Under the pieces are notes generated by a model. The model searched no databases and was not told the origin of the DNA. It was given only the letters and a program-made list of their open reading frames with translations. A stretch of 64,000 nt of DNA from Kibdelosporangium sp040675465 (GTDB lineage: Bacteria; Actinomycetota; Actinomycetes; Mycobacteriales; Pseudonocardiaceae): NCBI RefSeq assembly GCF_040675465.1, contig NZ_JBFAPA010000001.1, forward strand, positions 620,001 to 684,000. The letters run 5' to 3'. Numbering within the stretch: the stretch's first letter is position 1; each line of letters starts with the position of its first letter. Shown here piece by piece: positions 16,638-27,017 of the stretch. The position numbers and the translations under genes were made by a program.

Positions 16638-16958
16638 TACCGACTCCTCCCCCCGCTCAAATGATGACGTAGCCAACAATGAGCGGATCCCGCTAGTACC
16701 GGAACATAGTCACCACGGGACTGCAGGCGCGCCAGAGTTCTTTACCAACGTCGCATTCGACGGTTTGCGCGGAGTGACCGGATATCCGGTGAAGATCAAC
16801 TACATTGGGGTCGGGAGCGGGACGATTACCTGCCGGACGCTAACTGTCCGGCAAACGCCGCCCGGTCGCAGGCCGATTGGCCCGCCACAATCGGGGGAAT
16901 CGTCACCTGAGTGAGTGAAAGTTCCGCAAAGCCCGTGTTGCTGCCTTGTGCTAGGCGG
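16638..16958. other. Intergenic region between secreted protein and fur
   Basis: No gene is seen in this 321-base stretch. It holds a palindrome ACCGGATATCCGGT near 16779-16792 and a short hairpin GCCGGAC/GTCCGGC near 16832-16854. Both may be regulatory or chance in GC-rich DNA. Confidence 0.5.
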
Positions 16959-17399
16959 TCAGTTCGTTTCGGGCTTTTCGCAGGTCGGGCAGAGCCCCCA
17001 GAAGACGACCTCCGCGCCGTCGACCAGGAACCCGGCGGACTCGGCCGGCGACAGACACGGTGCGGGACCAACCGCGCAGTCGACATCCTCAGTGCGACCA
17101 CACACCCGGCAGACAATGTGGTGGTGGTCGTCGCCGGTGCGGGTCTCGTAGCGCGCCGGGTGACCGGCGGGCTCGATCCGGCGAACGAGATCGGCGGCGG
17201 TGAAGACGCTCAGGACGTCGTAGATCGCCTGCGTGGACACGGTGCCGAGAGCGTCACGGACACCAGTGGCGATCTGGTCCGCCGTGGTGTGCGGGTGCTC
17301 GATCAACCAGGCGAGCACGGTCAGCCGCGGGGCGGTGACCCGCAGACCCGCGCGCTTCAACCGGTCCAGCAACTGCGCCCGGCCGGCCATCGTCGTCAT
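16959..17399 (-). CDS. fur: Fur family transcriptional regulator
   Basis: The 146-aa protein has a winged-helix N-terminus (LKRAGLRVTAPRLTVLAWLIEHPHTTADQIATGV). The metal-sensing half has DDHHHIVCRVCGRTEDVDC and a C-terminal CPTC, so both the HHH/C regulatory site and the CxxC structural zinc site are present. It fits FurA-type peroxide or iron sensors. No katG follows, unlike the usual furA-katG pair. MTTMAG at 17399 is preferred to upstream codons because family homology starts soon after. Three AACGAGT half-sites lie upstream (17426-17456), suggesting autoregulation. Confidence 0.9.
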   Translation of the reverse strand: MTTMAGRAQLLDRLKRAGLRVTAPRLTVLAWLIEHPHTTADQIATGVRDALGTVSTQAIYDVLSVFTAADLVRRIEPAGHPARYETRTGDDHHHIVCRVCGRTEDVDCAVGPAPCLSPAESAGFLVDGAEVVFWGLCPTCEKPETN

Positions 17400-17425
17400 A
17401 CTGGTGACCCTGCCACCTCTTCTGG

Positions 17426-17456
17426 AACGAGTCAATAAAACGACTCGTTAACGAGT
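17426..17456. promoter_or_regulatory. Probable Fur operator in fur promoter
   Basis: AACGAGT at 17426-17432, its inverse ACTCGTT at 17443-17449 and AACGAGT at 17450-17456 form two overlapping inverted repeats, including the 14-bp perfect palindrome ACTCGTTAACGAGT. The minus-strand TTTATT between them could be the fur -10 element, so bound Fur would block transcription. Confidence 0.6.
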
Positions 17457-17596
17457 GAGCGGCCAGCGGGACGGGTGTGGTCGGTTCATGACGGCTTTGC
17501 GCACGCGGAGTTCACCGACGCGACGGAAGTGTCCATTGTGGAGGCGATCGCCAACGCCATGTCGTGCGCGGGTTTCCTGTTGTCATTGTGGCGGGA

Positions 17597-17782
17597 TCAT
17601 GAGGGCCACTGGTCGCGTTCGGGGAAATCGGTTGGCAGACCACGGAAGAACGAGACCTTCAGCCGGTGCCCGGGCATGCTGGGCAACGTCGCGTACATCC
17701 CGTTCCAGATGCCCGTCAGGCGGACTTCCTCGACGACGCTCCACACTGCGTGTAGCTCGCTATCGCTGAGAGTCTCGGACAT
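17597..17782 (-). CDS. Small conserved-looking hypothetical protein, 61 aa
   Basis: The product begins MSETLSDSELHAVWSVVEEV and continues with RLTGIWNGMYATLPSMPGHRLKV in pieces that look folded (helix then strands). It has no signal peptide or membrane segment. GGGGAGGTG lies 5 to 13 bases before the ATG, a strong ribosome site, which is the main reason for calling this short gene. It is divergent from the LacI-type regulator, and the two CelR-like operators fall in the shared upstream region, so it may be controlled by that regulator. No family is recognised. Confidence 0.6.
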   Translation of the reverse strand: MSETLSDSELHAVWSVVEEVRLTGIWNGMYATLPSMPGHRLKVSFFRGLPTDFPERDQWPS

Positions 17783-17832
17783 GACACCTCCCCGGCCGCC
17801 AGGCGTCTCTTCAGGGTACGGATGTCCTAAAG

Positions 17833-17846
17833 TGGGAGCGCTCCCG
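17833..17846. promoter_or_regulatory. LacI/CelR-type operator 1
   Basis: TGGGAGCGCTCCCG matches 13 of 14 positions of the CelR-type box TGGGAGCGCTCCCA known from actinobacterial cellulose regulons. It lies between two divergent genes. Confidence 0.8.
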
Positions 17847-17890
17847 GATTGTTGCGGGATGTTTCCGCTCGCAGTTAAGGTTGTCATTGG

Positions 17891-17904
17891 TGGGAGCGCT
17901 CTCG
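17891..17904. promoter_or_regulatory. LacI/CelR-type operator 2
   Basis: TGGGAGCGCTCTCG is a second near-consensus CelR-type site, 58 bases from the first centre to centre and 37 bases before the regulator start. It overlaps the likely promoter (TATGCT at 17920-17925 as -10). Confidence 0.78.
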
Positions 17905-17941
17905 TATGGGTCTGTGCAATATGCTCTCCGGGAGGTGAGAG

Positions 17942-18967
17942 ATGGCGACCAGTCAGAGTGATCGGCCGACCCTGGAGGACGTCGCCGCGTACGCGGGGGT
18001 CTCGAGGTCGACAGCGTCGCGGGCGCTGAACGAGGAGTCGTATGTCAGCCCGAAGGCGCGGGAGGCGGTGCTCGCCGCGGCGCGCGATCTCGGGTACTCC
18101 CCCAACCAGGCGGCGCGCTCGCTGGTCACCAAGCGCACGGGGGCGGTCGCGCTGGTGTTGTCCGAGCCGGAGTCCAAGGTTCTGGACGACCCGTACTTCC
18201 TCACGGTGATGCGGGCGGCGTTCCGGGAGCTGGCCAACCGGGGCAGCCAGATGCTGGTGATGTTCGTCGACACGCGGGACGACATTCCGCGGACGATGAA
18301 GTTCCTGGACGGCGGGCACGTCGACGGCGCGTTGGTGTTCGCGCCGCACAGTGGTGACCCGTTGCCGACCGCGTTGAAGCTGTTGCGGGTGCCGATCGTG
18401 TTCGGTGGGCGGCCGGGGAACGCCGGGCGTGGTCTGTACACAGTGGACTATGACAACGTTGCCGGTGCGCGGTACGCGGTCGAGCACCTGCTGGCGCGGG
18501 GGCGCCGCAAGATCGTGACCGTCAGCGGTTCACCGGACCACCCCGCCGCGGCCGACCGGCTTTCCGGTTGGCAGCAGACGCTCACCGACAACGGCCTTCC
18601 CACCGAGGGCTTCGTCGAAAGTGGGGATTTCACCCAGAATGGCGGGGAAACGGCGATGACTCGCCTGCTGGAACGCGTTCCGGACCTTGACGGTGTTTTT
18701 GCCGCCAGTGACCCGATGGCCGCGGGGGTGTTGCAGGCGTTGCGCGCCGCCGGAAAACGTGTGCCCGAAGATGTGTCGGTTGTCGGTTTCGACGACAATC
18801 CGTCGATCGCGCCCACACTCACGCCGCCGCTCACCTCCGTTCACCAGGAACCGGCCGAGCAGGTGCGCGAGATGATCCTGATCCTGCTGGACCTGCTATC
18901 CGGCGAAACCCCTGCCGCGCAACGGAAAGTGCTGCCCGTGTCACTCACGGTCCGCTCGTCGGCGTGA
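17942..18967 (+). CDS. LacI family regulator, CelR-like
   Basis: The 341-aa repressor has an N-terminal LacI HTH (PTLEDVAAYAGVSRSTASRALN), the hinge helix region SPNQAARSLVTKRTG, and a periplasmic-binding-like sensor domain (about 65-335) ending in the typical VGFDDNPSIAPTLTPPLTSV segment. GGGAGGTGAGAG precedes the ATG. The two upstream TGGGAGCGCT-containing sites point to autoregulation and to a sugar ligand such as cellobiose, as in CelR of Thermobifida. No glycosidase or sugar transporter gene is adjacent, so its targets lie elsewhere or include the neighbours at 17597 and 19141. Confidence 0.9.
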   Translation: MATSQSDRPTLEDVAAYAGVSRSTASRALNEESYVSPKAREAVLAAARDLGYSPNQAARSLVTKRTGAVALVLSEPESKVLDDPYFLTVMRAAFRELANRGSQMLVMFVDTRDDIPRTMKFLDGGHVDGALVFAPHSGDPLPTALKLLRVPIVFGGRPGNAGRGLYTVDYDNVAGARYAVEHLLARGRRKIVTVSGSPDHPAAADRLSGWQQTLTDNGLPTEGFVESGDFTQNGGETAMTRLLERVPDLDGVFAASDPMAAGVLQALRAAGKRVPEDVSVVGFDDNPSIAPTLTPPLTSVHQEPAEQVREMILILLDLLSGETPAAQRKVLPVSLTVRSSA

Positions 18968-19140
18968 GGGCGAATCAGCCAGGAATCGGTTCGCAACGCA
19001 TGCGCGGAATGCCCGGTTTTCTCATCGGGAACTCCCCGTAATCCCTACCTTCGTATGTTTTCTTCGCTTAGTTCCCGAGTGAGGATCGCGAGATCTCGAG
19101 GCGGGCTCGACACCCGCCGTTACGCGAGGAGCGAGGGAAC

Positions 19141-20742
19141 GTGAAGAAATTCGTGGCAGCGGTCGCCGCCGCCGGGGTCGCCATCAGCGGTCTGGTCGTG
19201 GCCGCCGGCCCGGCCGCCGCGGGCGAGTCGGGCTACAGCCCGGCGGCCATCCCGTGGGGTCAGTGCGCCAGCCCGGGCCTGCAGCGCCGGGGCGCCGAGT
19301 GCGGGCTTCTCGAGGTGCCGCTGGACTATGCGCACCCGGGCGGGACCAAGATCAAGATGGCGGTGTCCCGGATCAAGCACAAGGTGTCCGACGACAAGTA
19401 CCAGGGCATCATGCTGGTCAACCCGGGCGGTCCCGGCGGATCCGGCCTCACCCTGTCGGTGCTCGGTGAGTTCGTGCCCAACGGCGCGGGCGAGGCCTAC
19501 GACTGGATCGGCTTCGACCCGCGCGGCGTCGGCTCCAGCCAGCCCGCGCTGACCTGCGACGGCAACTACACCGGCTACGCGCGGCCCGACTACGTGCCCG
19601 TCACCCTGAGCCTGGAACAGACCTGGCTCAAGCGCTCCAAGGGTTACGCGGACGCGTGCACGAAGAACAACGCCCCGCTGCTGCAGCACCTGAAGACGAC
19701 CGACAACGTCCAGGACATGGAGTCCATCCGCAAGGCACTGGGCCGCAACGAGATCAACTACTACGGGTTCTCGTACGGCACCTACCTCGGCCAGGTGTAC
19801 AGCACCCTGTACCCGAACCGGATGCGGCGCATGGTCCTCGACGGCAACGTCGACCCGCGCGGCGTGTGGTACCAGGACAACATCGACCAGGACATCGCGT
19901 TCGACCGCAACATCCGGGTCTACTTCGACTGGCTGGCCAAGTACGACAGCGTCTACCACCTGGGCACCTCCGGTGACGCCATCGGCCGCCGGTTCGAGCA
20001 GGAACGCCTGAAGCTCAAGGCCCACCCCCTCGGCGGCCAGATCGGCTCGGACGAGCTCGTGGACGTGTTCCTGCAGGCCGGGTACTACGTGTTCGGCTGG
20101 GAGGACGTGGCCACCGCGTACTCCGAGTACATCAACAAGGGCGACTTCACCGGCCTGAAGGCGTTGTGGGACGGCGGAAACCCGCAGGGCCCCGGCGCCG
20201 ACAACGGTTACGCCATCTACCTGGGCACCCAGTGCACCGACGTCCAGTGGCCGACCAACTGGAACAAGTGGCGCGTCGACAACTGGCTGACCTACTTCCG
20301 CGCGCCGTTCGAGACCTGGGGCAACGCCTGGTTCAACGCGCCGTGCATCTACTGGGGCGGCAAGGCCTCGAAGCCGGTGCAGATCGACGGCAAGCGGGTG
20401 CAGAGCGCCCTGCTGATCAGCGAGACGCTCGACGCGGCGACTCCGTTCTCGGGCAGCATCGAGGTTCGTAAGCGTTACCCGAACTCGGCGCTCATCGAGG
20501 GTGTCGGCGGGACGACGCACGCTGGATCGTTGAACGGTGTGGCGTGTGTGGACAACGCGATCGCGGACTACTTGGCGACTGGGAAGTTGCCGCAGCGCAA
20601 GCCCGGGAACCGTTCGGACGTGCAGTGTGATCCGGTTCCTCAGCCCGTGCCGAGTGCCGTTTCGGCCAAGGCGGCTGCGAGTGGGGCTGGTAAGTCCGCT
20701 GAGCGACGGGCTCTGACTGAGAACCTGCTGCTGACACACTGA
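19141..20742 (+). CDS. Secreted tripeptidyl aminopeptidase-like alpha/beta hydrolase
   Basis: The 533-aa product carries a signal peptide (VKKFVAAVAAAGVAISGLVV...PAAAG) and an alpha/beta hydrolase domain with oxyanion stretch LVNPGGPGGSG and nucleophile Ser211 in GFSYGTYLG. The C-terminal TAP-like domain contains ISETLDAATPFSGSIEVRKRYP (acid) and GGTTHAG (base). It should release N-terminal tripeptides from proteins outside the cell, like Streptomyces Tap/SlpD/SlpE. GTG at 19141 begins the signal peptide. A peptide ABC importer is encoded immediately downstream on the other strand, which fits uptake of the products. Confidence 0.9.
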   Translation: MKKFVAAVAAAGVAISGLVVAAGPAAAGESGYSPAAIPWGQCASPGLQRRGAECGLLEVPLDYAHPGGTKIKMAVSRIKHKVSDDKYQGIMLVNPGGPGGSGLTLSVLGEFVPNGAGEAYDWIGFDPRGVGSSQPALTCDGNYTGYARPDYVPVTLSLEQTWLKRSKGYADACTKNNAPLLQHLKTTDNVQDMESIRKALGRNEINYYGFSYGTYLGQVYSTLYPNRMRRMVLDGNVDPRGVWYQDNIDQDIAFDRNIRVYFDWLAKYDSVYHLGTSGDAIGRRFEQERLKLKAHPLGGQIGSDELVDVFLQAGYYVFGWEDVATAYSEYINKGDFTGLKALWDGGNPQGPGADNGYAIYLGTQCTDVQWPTNWNKWRVDNWLTYFRAPFETWGNAWFNAPCIYWGGKASKPVQIDGKRVQSALLISETLDAATPFSGSIEVRKRYPNSALIEGVGGTTHAGSLNGVACVDNAIADYLATGKLPQRKPGNRSDVQCDPVPQPVPSAVSAKAAASGAGKSAERRALTENLLLTH

Positions 20743-20752
20743 GGTGGCTTTG

Positions 20753-20783
20753 GGTGGCGCTGGCGGTTTCCGCCGGCGCCACC
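20753..20783 (+). terminator. Terminator after tripeptidyl aminopeptidase gene
   Basis: A 14-bp stem (20753-20766 with 20770-20783, one G-T pair) with a TTT loop is followed by TTTTGC, ten bases after the stop codon. Confidence 0.85.
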
Positions 20784-20913
20784 TTTTGCTTTGCTGGGTG
20801 GGGTTTGGACCCACTGCGGGGCGCCGCAGGGGTCCCCGCACAAAATCGAACCGCCCCCAACCATCAACTAGGCGCCGCCCCAACCCCTAACTCTCCTCTG
20901 GCAGCGTAGAAAA

Positions 20914-20940
20914 CGGGGGTCCCCAGGCAGGGGACCCCCG
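20914..20940 (-). terminator. Terminator of the peptide transporter operon
   Basis: CGGGGGTCCCC (20914-20924) and GGGGACCCCCG (20930-20940) form a perfect 11-bp stem with a 5-base loop. On the minus strand it follows the last gene of the operon by about 25 bases. Confidence 0.8.
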
Positions 20941-20965
20941 TCGCGGCGTGGGTGGATGGGTGGGG

Positions 20966-22015
20966 TCAGATGACCTTGATGGTTTCGGCTGAGTCGGGGG
21001 TGTTCTCGGGGAAGTGGCAGGCGGCTTTGCGGCCGGGGGCCAGTTCCACGAGCTGGGGTTCCTCCACTTTGCACACTTCCTGCGCTTTCCAGCACCTGGT
21101 GTGGAAGCGGCAGCCCGACGGCGGGTTGATCGGTGAGGGCACATCGCCCTTGAGGCGGATGCGCTCACGCTTCGTCTTGCGGTCGGGGTCCGGCACAGGC
21201 ACGGCCGACAGCAACGCCATTGTGTACGGGTGCATCGGCGTTTCATAGACACCGGTCCGGTCGCCCAGCTCCACGATCTTGCCGAGGTACATCACTGCCA
21301 CCCGGTCGGACACGTGCCGCACCACCGAGAGGTCGTGCGCGATCATCACGTAGGTCAGGTCCAGTTCGTTCTGGAGGTCCTCCAACAGGTTGACCACCTG
21401 GGCCTGGATGGACACGTCCAAAGCGGACACTGGTTCGTCGGCGACGATCAGTTTTGGCTTCAGCGCGAGGGTTCGGGCGATGCCGATGCGCTGGCGCTGC
21501 CCGCCCGAGAACTCGTGGGGGTACCGGTTGTAGTGCTCGGGATTCAGGCCCACCAGTTCCAGCAGCTCCTGGACCGCTTTCTTCACACCGTTCTCCGTCT
21601 GCACCTTCTGCAGGTGGTACGGCGCACCCACGATCGCGCCGACGGTGTGGCGCGGGTTCAGGGAGCTGTAGGGGTCCTGGAAGATCATCTGCACGTCTCG
21701 GCGCAGCGGTCGCATGGCCGCCTGGGAGATGTGCGTGATGTCGCGGCCCTCGAAGGTGATCTTGCCGGCGGTGGGCTCGAGCAGGCGCGTCAGCAGGCGC
21801 CCGGTCGTGGTCTTGCCGCAGCCCGACTCGCCGACGAGCGAGAGCGTCTCGCCCTTCTGCACCTCGAAGTCCAGCCCGTCCACGGCCTGCACGTTGCCCT
21901 TGGTGCGCTGCAGCAGGCCCTTGCGGATCGGGAAGTACTTCTGCAGCCCCTGGGCCGACAGCAGGGTCTCCGCCGTCTTCGCCTGGGTCTCGGTGGTGGA
22001 GGTCAGTTCGCTCAT
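20966..22015 (-). CDS. Peptide ABC transporter ATP-binding protein (OppF/DppF-like)
   Basis: The 349-aa ATPase energises import of di- or oligopeptides. It has Walker A GESGCGKTT, the Q-loop in MIFQDPYSSLNP, the signature FSGGQRQRIGIARTLAL, Walker B LIVADEPVSALD and the His switch MIAHD. The C-terminal oligopeptide-transporter zinc-like motif is CRFHTRCWKAQEVC. It starts 5 bases after the stop of the OppD-like gene and is the last gene of a minus-strand operon. The two different ATPases would form the heterodimer of one importer. Confidence 0.93.
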   Translation of the reverse strand: MSELTSTTETQAKTAETLLSAQGLQKYFPIRKGLLQRTKGNVQAVDGLDFEVQKGETLSLVGESGCGKTTTGRLLTRLLEPTAGKITFEGRDITHISQAAMRPLRRDVQMIFQDPYSSLNPRHTVGAIVGAPYHLQKVQTENGVKKAVQELLELVGLNPEHYNRYPHEFSGGQRQRIGIARTLALKPKLIVADEPVSALDVSIQAQVVNLLEDLQNELDLTYVMIAHDLSVVRHVSDRVAVMYLGKIVELGDRTGVYETPMHPYTMALLSAVPVPDPDRKTKRERIRLKGDVPSPINPPSGCRFHTRCWKAQEVCKVEEPQLVELAPGRKAACHFPENTPDSAETIKVI

Positions 22016-22019
22016 CAGC

Positions 22020-23089
<1,070 letters not shown>

Positions 23090-23093
<4 letters not shown>

Positions 23094-24103
23094 GAGTAAC
23101 GCACCCTCGGGTCGACGACGGCGTACAGCAGGTCCACGATCAGGTTCGCGACGATGATGAAGAACGCGCCCACCAGCGTCACCCCGAGGACTTTCGGCAG
23201 GTCGTTGTTCACGATCGCGTCCACGGCGTACTTGCCGATGCCCGGCAGCGAGTAGGTGCTCTCGGTGAGCACCGCGCCGCCCAGCAGGATGCCGAGGTCC
23301 AGGCCGAAGATGGTGAGGATGGGGGTCAGCACCGCGCGCAGGCCGTGCTTGACCACGACGTTGCCCTCGGACAGGCCCTTCGCCCGCGCGGTGCGGATGA
23401 AGTCCTCGTTCATCGTCTCCAGCATGGTGGCGCGGGTCAGTCGCGCGTACCCGGCGGCGTTGAGGAACGCCAGGGTGATCCACGGCAGGATCAGCGCGCC
23501 GGCCCACCGGATCGGGTTGTCACCGAAGTTGACGTAACTGCCACCGGGAGCCGTCCAGCCAAGGCCGTAGCTGAAGATCGTCAGCGACAGCAGACCGGTG
23601 AAGAAGATCGGCAGCGACACACCGGCCAGTGCGACACCCATCGCGGCCCGGTCGAACACCGTGCCCCTGCGCAGGGCGGACACCACACCGGTGGCGACAC
23701 CGAAGAACAGCCACAGGATCGAGGCGCCGATGGCCAGCGAGATCGTCACGCCCATCCGGTCGACCAGGTCGGGCCACACCGGGTTCTGGGTGATGAACGA
23801 GTAGCCGAAGCAGGGCGCCGGGCAGTGCACCGTCGTCGGGCCGGTGCTGTAGTCGGCTCCCGCGAAGATGGCCTTCACGAACCGCCCGTACTGCTCCCAC
23901 AGCGGGTCGGTGAACCCGAGCTTCTCCGCCATGGCATGGGTGGTGGTCGCGTCGGCGGTCTTGCCGACGTAGCGGGAGGCCAGGTCGTCCACGCTCGCAC
24001 CGGCGATCCGCGGGACCAGGAAGAAGATCGCGAACGTGACCAGGCTGACCACGAAGAGCAGGATCACCGCTCCGATCAGCCTGCGGATGATGTAAGCGAG
24101 CAC
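23090..24103 (-). CDS. Peptide ABC transporter permease (OppB/DppB-like)
   Basis: The 337-aa membrane protein starts MLAYIIRRLIGAVILLFVVSLVTF, as OppB/DppB proteins do, and has about six helices with the EAA-type loop near ARAKGLSEGNVVVKHGLRAVLTP that docks to the ATPase. A large extracellular insert (about residues 60-130) includes two Cys residues in HCPAPCFGYSF. The start is GTG. It lies 85 bases downstream of the substrate-binding protein gene and overlaps the OppD-like start by four bases. Confidence 0.92.
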
Positions 24104-24188
24104 CGTTCTCGGCCTTGGTGGCCGGAAGCGCCGAAGCGCTCCCGGCCACCAGTTGCCTTCACCTACCTTTTGCTGGTCGCTGGACTAC

Positions 24189-25955
24189 TTACTGAGCGAC
24201 GCCCAGCGCGAGGTAGTCGTACTCCGAGAAACCGTCAGTGATGAACACGTTGGTCAGCGTCTTGGGCCGGTAGTACAGACCCTTGGCGACGACACCCGGC
24301 AGGGCGTACGCCGTGTCCATGGCCGCCTTGTCCACGTCGACCCACGCCTTCTGGCGCGAGGCGTCGTCCTTGGCGCTCATGGCCGCGTCGATCTTCGCGT
24401 CCACGCCCGGGTCCTTGATGGAGAAGTTGGTGTTACCGGCCGGCTTGATGGTCCGGCTGTCGGTGATCTCCTTCAGGAAGCCGAAGCCGTCCGGCCAGTC
24501 CGCCGCCCAGCCGAAGACCATCAGGCCCAGGCTGTTCGACTTGGCGAAGTCCGGCTTGCCCGCGTACAGCTTGGCGTAGTCGGCCACCGGGTAGGACTTG
24601 ATGTTCAGCTTGATGCCCACGCGGCCAAGCGACTGCTGCAGCGACTCCGCGACGGCCTTCTCCTTCGGGCGCTCGGCGCGGTAGGAGATGTTGGTCTCGA
24701 AACCGTTGGGCTGACCGCACTTGCCCAGTGCTTCCTTGGCCTTGTCCACGTCACCAGCGTTGTCCTTGCTGGGGAACGGGTCGTACTTCTCCGAGCCCGG
24801 GATGACCGGCGGCAGCAGGTGCGTCGCGATCTCGCCACCGGTGTTGCCACCGTAGGCGCGCTGGTAGCCGGTCTTGTCGGCGGCGTACTGGATGGCCTTG
24901 CGGCACTCGATGTTGTTCAGCGGGGCCACGTCACCGTTGATGTTGGTGTACCAGAGGCGCGCCGCCAGCGGGTTGTCCGAGTTGTTCTTCAGCTGCGGGT
25001 CGGCCAGGATCTTGGCCTGCGCGGCCGGCTGCACACCGGAGCCCACCACGTCGACGTCGAGGTCACCGGACTGCAGCCGGTTGTCGATGTCGTCGGCGTT
25101 CACGTTCAGCGCGACGGTGATCTTGTCCGGCAGCGCCTTGCGGTTCGGGTCGGTGGACGGGTCCCAGTTCTCGTTGCGGACCAGGGTGAAGTTCTTGCCC
25201 AGCTCGTTGGACTCGAACTTGTACGGGCCGGTCGAGATGACCTTCTTCTTGTACTCGGTACCGGTGTCCTTCGCCCGCGGCACCGGCATGGTGGACGGCA
25301 TCTGGGCGAAGTAGTCGAACCCGGAGAACGGCTTGACCAGGTGGAAGACGATGGTGTTGTCGTCCGGCGTGTCGATCGCCTTGAGGCCCAGCTTGTCCGG
25401 GTCGGTGTCCTTGTAGGGCGAGGTGTAGCCCTGCAGGTCGAGGAACTCGTTGAAGTAGGTCGGGCCGTTGGGGAACGAGTCCTTGTCCAGCGAACGCTCG
25501 ACCGCGTACTTGACGTCCTTCGAGGTGACGACCGTGCCGTCCTCGAACTTGACGTTCTTCTTGATCTTGTACGTCCAGGTCTTCAGGTCGTCGCTGTGCT
25601 CACCCTTGGCCTCGGCGAGGTCCGGCACCAGCTTGGCGCCGTCGGGGCCCGGGGCGGAGGCGAACATCATCAGCGAACGGCCGTACAGGCGGATGAAGTT
25701 CCACGAGTAGGCGTAGTACGTGTCGGCCGGGTCGAGCGAGTCCCAGTCCCCCGAGTTGGCCATCCGCAGCGTGCCACCCTTCTTGTCGGAAGGGTTGAAG
25801 ATCTTGCCAATGGCTGCGTTGGGTGCTGCGACGTTGTTGGCACCGCCGCCGTTGTTGCTGTTGTTGCTGGTGTTGGTCCCCCCTCCGCACGCGGAGAGCG
25901 CCATGATGGTCGCCGCACCGGCGGCAACCATCGTGACCATGCGTTGTTTCTTCAT
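24189..25955 (-). CDS. Peptide ABC transporter substrate-binding lipoprotein
   Basis: The 588-aa SBP family 5 lipoprotein begins MKKQRMVTMVAAGAATIMALSACGGG. The lipobox LSAC gives a lipid-anchored Cys23, and an Asn/Gly-rich linker follows. The body shows the family 5 signatures: VKFEDGTVVTSKDVKYAVERSLD, YFNEF...KAIDTPDDNTIVFHL and FGWAADWPDGFGFL. It captures peptides outside the cell for the OppB/C permeases. Placing the SBP second, between the two permease genes, is less usual than the A-B-C-D-F order. It is the longest gene of the operon. Confidence 0.93.
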   Translation of the reverse strand: MKKQRMVTMVAAGAATIMALSACGGGTNTSNNSNNGGGANNVAAPNAAIGKIFNPSDKKGGTLRMANSGDWDSLDPADTYYAYSWNFIRLYGRSLMMFASAPGPDGAKLVPDLAEAKGEHSDDLKTWTYKIKKNVKFEDGTVVTSKDVKYAVERSLDKDSFPNGPTYFNEFLDLQGYTSPYKDTDPDKLGLKAIDTPDDNTIVFHLVKPFSGFDYFAQMPSTMPVPRAKDTGTEYKKKVISTGPYKFESNELGKNFTLVRNENWDPSTDPNRKALPDKITVALNVNADDIDNRLQSGDLDVDVVGSGVQPAAQAKILADPQLKNNSDNPLAARLWYTNINGDVAPLNNIECRKAIQYAADKTGYQRAYGGNTGGEIATHLLPPVIPGSEKYDPFPSKDNAGDVDKAKEALGKCGQPNGFETNISYRAERPKEKAVAESLQQSLGRVGIKLNIKSYPVADYAKLYAGKPDFAKSNSLGLMVFGWAADWPDGFGFLKEITDSRTIKPAGNTNFSIKDPGVDAKIDAAMSAKDDASRQKAWVDVDKAAMDTAYALPGVVAKGLYYRPKTLTNVFITDGFSEYDYLALGVAQ

Positions 25956-26015
25956 CTACAGTTGCACCCCTTTTAGGTTGCTAGCAGCCACCGGGTCGGC
26001 GGCTTATCCGATGGG

Positions 26016-27017
26016 CTAACGCGCTCGCGGATCCAGTGCGTCGCGCAGTCCGTCGCCGAACAGGTTGAAGGCCAGCACGGTGATGAAGATGGCCAAACCG
26101 GGGAAGACCATGTACCAGGCGTCGACCTGGTACCACCTGGACGCTTCGGACATCATCGTCCCCCACGTGGCGGTGGGCGCCTGGATTCCGACGCCGAGGA
26201 AGGACAGTGCCGCCTCGAACAGGATGTTCGTGGGGATCAGCAGTGTCGAGTAGACGAGGATCGGTGCCACCAGGTTGGGCAGCAGCTCCTTGAACAGCAC
26301 GTGCGGGGAGCGGGCACCGAGGCTCCGGGCGGCGTCGACGAACTCGCGCTCGCGCAGCGAGAGGGTCTGCGCCCGGATGATCCGGCCGATGTAGGGCCAG
26401 CTGAAGAACCCGATCACGAAGATCAGCACCGCGATGCGCGAACCGTCCCGGCCGAGGCCGAACGCGTTGTCCGGCACCACACCGACCAGCGCGATGGCGA
26501 ACAGCAGCAACGGGAACGCCAGGAACACGTCCATCAGGCGGCTGATCACGGTGTCCACCCAGCCGCGGAAGTAGCCGGCCGTGACCCCGAGGATGGTGCC
26601 GATCAGCACCGACAGCACGGTGGCGGCGAACCCGATCAGCAGCGAGATCCAGGACCCGGCGAAGATCCGGGTCAGGATGTCGCGGCCGTTGATCGGCTCG
26701 ACGCCGAACAGGTGGTCACCGCTGATGCCGCCGAAGCCGCCCTTGGGTATCTGCAGGTCGGCGTCGACCAGCTCCTGGTTGAAGGCGTTCGGGTCGATCA
26801 CGTGGAACACGCGGTCGAGCAGCAGCGCGGCCAGCGCGGCGACGATCATGACGGCGATCAGGATGCCGCTGATCATGGCGACGCGGTCGCGCTTGAGCCG
26901 CATCCACGCGATCTGGCCGAGCGAACGGCCCTGGATCGCCTTGCGGCCGAGACCTGTGAGCGCGGCCTCCGGCTGGGCTTCGGCTGAGCCACCGGAGACT
27001 TCGAGCGGGGCGGTCAT
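26016..27017 (-). CDS. Peptide ABC transporter permease (OppC/DppC-like)
   Basis: The 333-aa permease has the OppC N-terminal cytoplasmic arm (GRSLGQIAWMRLKRDRVAMISG) followed by about six membrane helices, and the EAA loop near DAARSLGARSPHVLFKELLPNL. The partner of the OppB-like protein, it would form the translocation path. It is the first gene of the operon, so the promoter should lie between 27018 and 27281. No obvious operator was found in that gap. The order C-A-B-D-F is unusual compared with the mycobacterial dpp operon. Confidence 0.92.
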   Translation of the reverse strand: MTAPLEVSGGSAEAQPEAALTGLGRKAIQGRSLGQIAWMRLKRDRVAMISGILIAVMIVAALAALLLDRVFHVIDPNAFNQELVDADLQIPKGGFGGISGDHLFGVEPINGRDILTRIFAGSWISLLIGFAATVLSVLIGTILGVTAGYFRGWVDTVISRLMDVFLAFPLLLFAIALVGVVPDNAFGLGRDGSRIAVLIFVIGFFSWPYIGRIIRAQTLSLREREFVDAARSLGARSPHVLFKELLPNLVAPILVYSTLLIPTNILFEAALSFLGVGIQAPTATWGTMMSEASRWYQVDAWYMVFPGLAIFITVLAFNLFGDGLRDALDPRAR

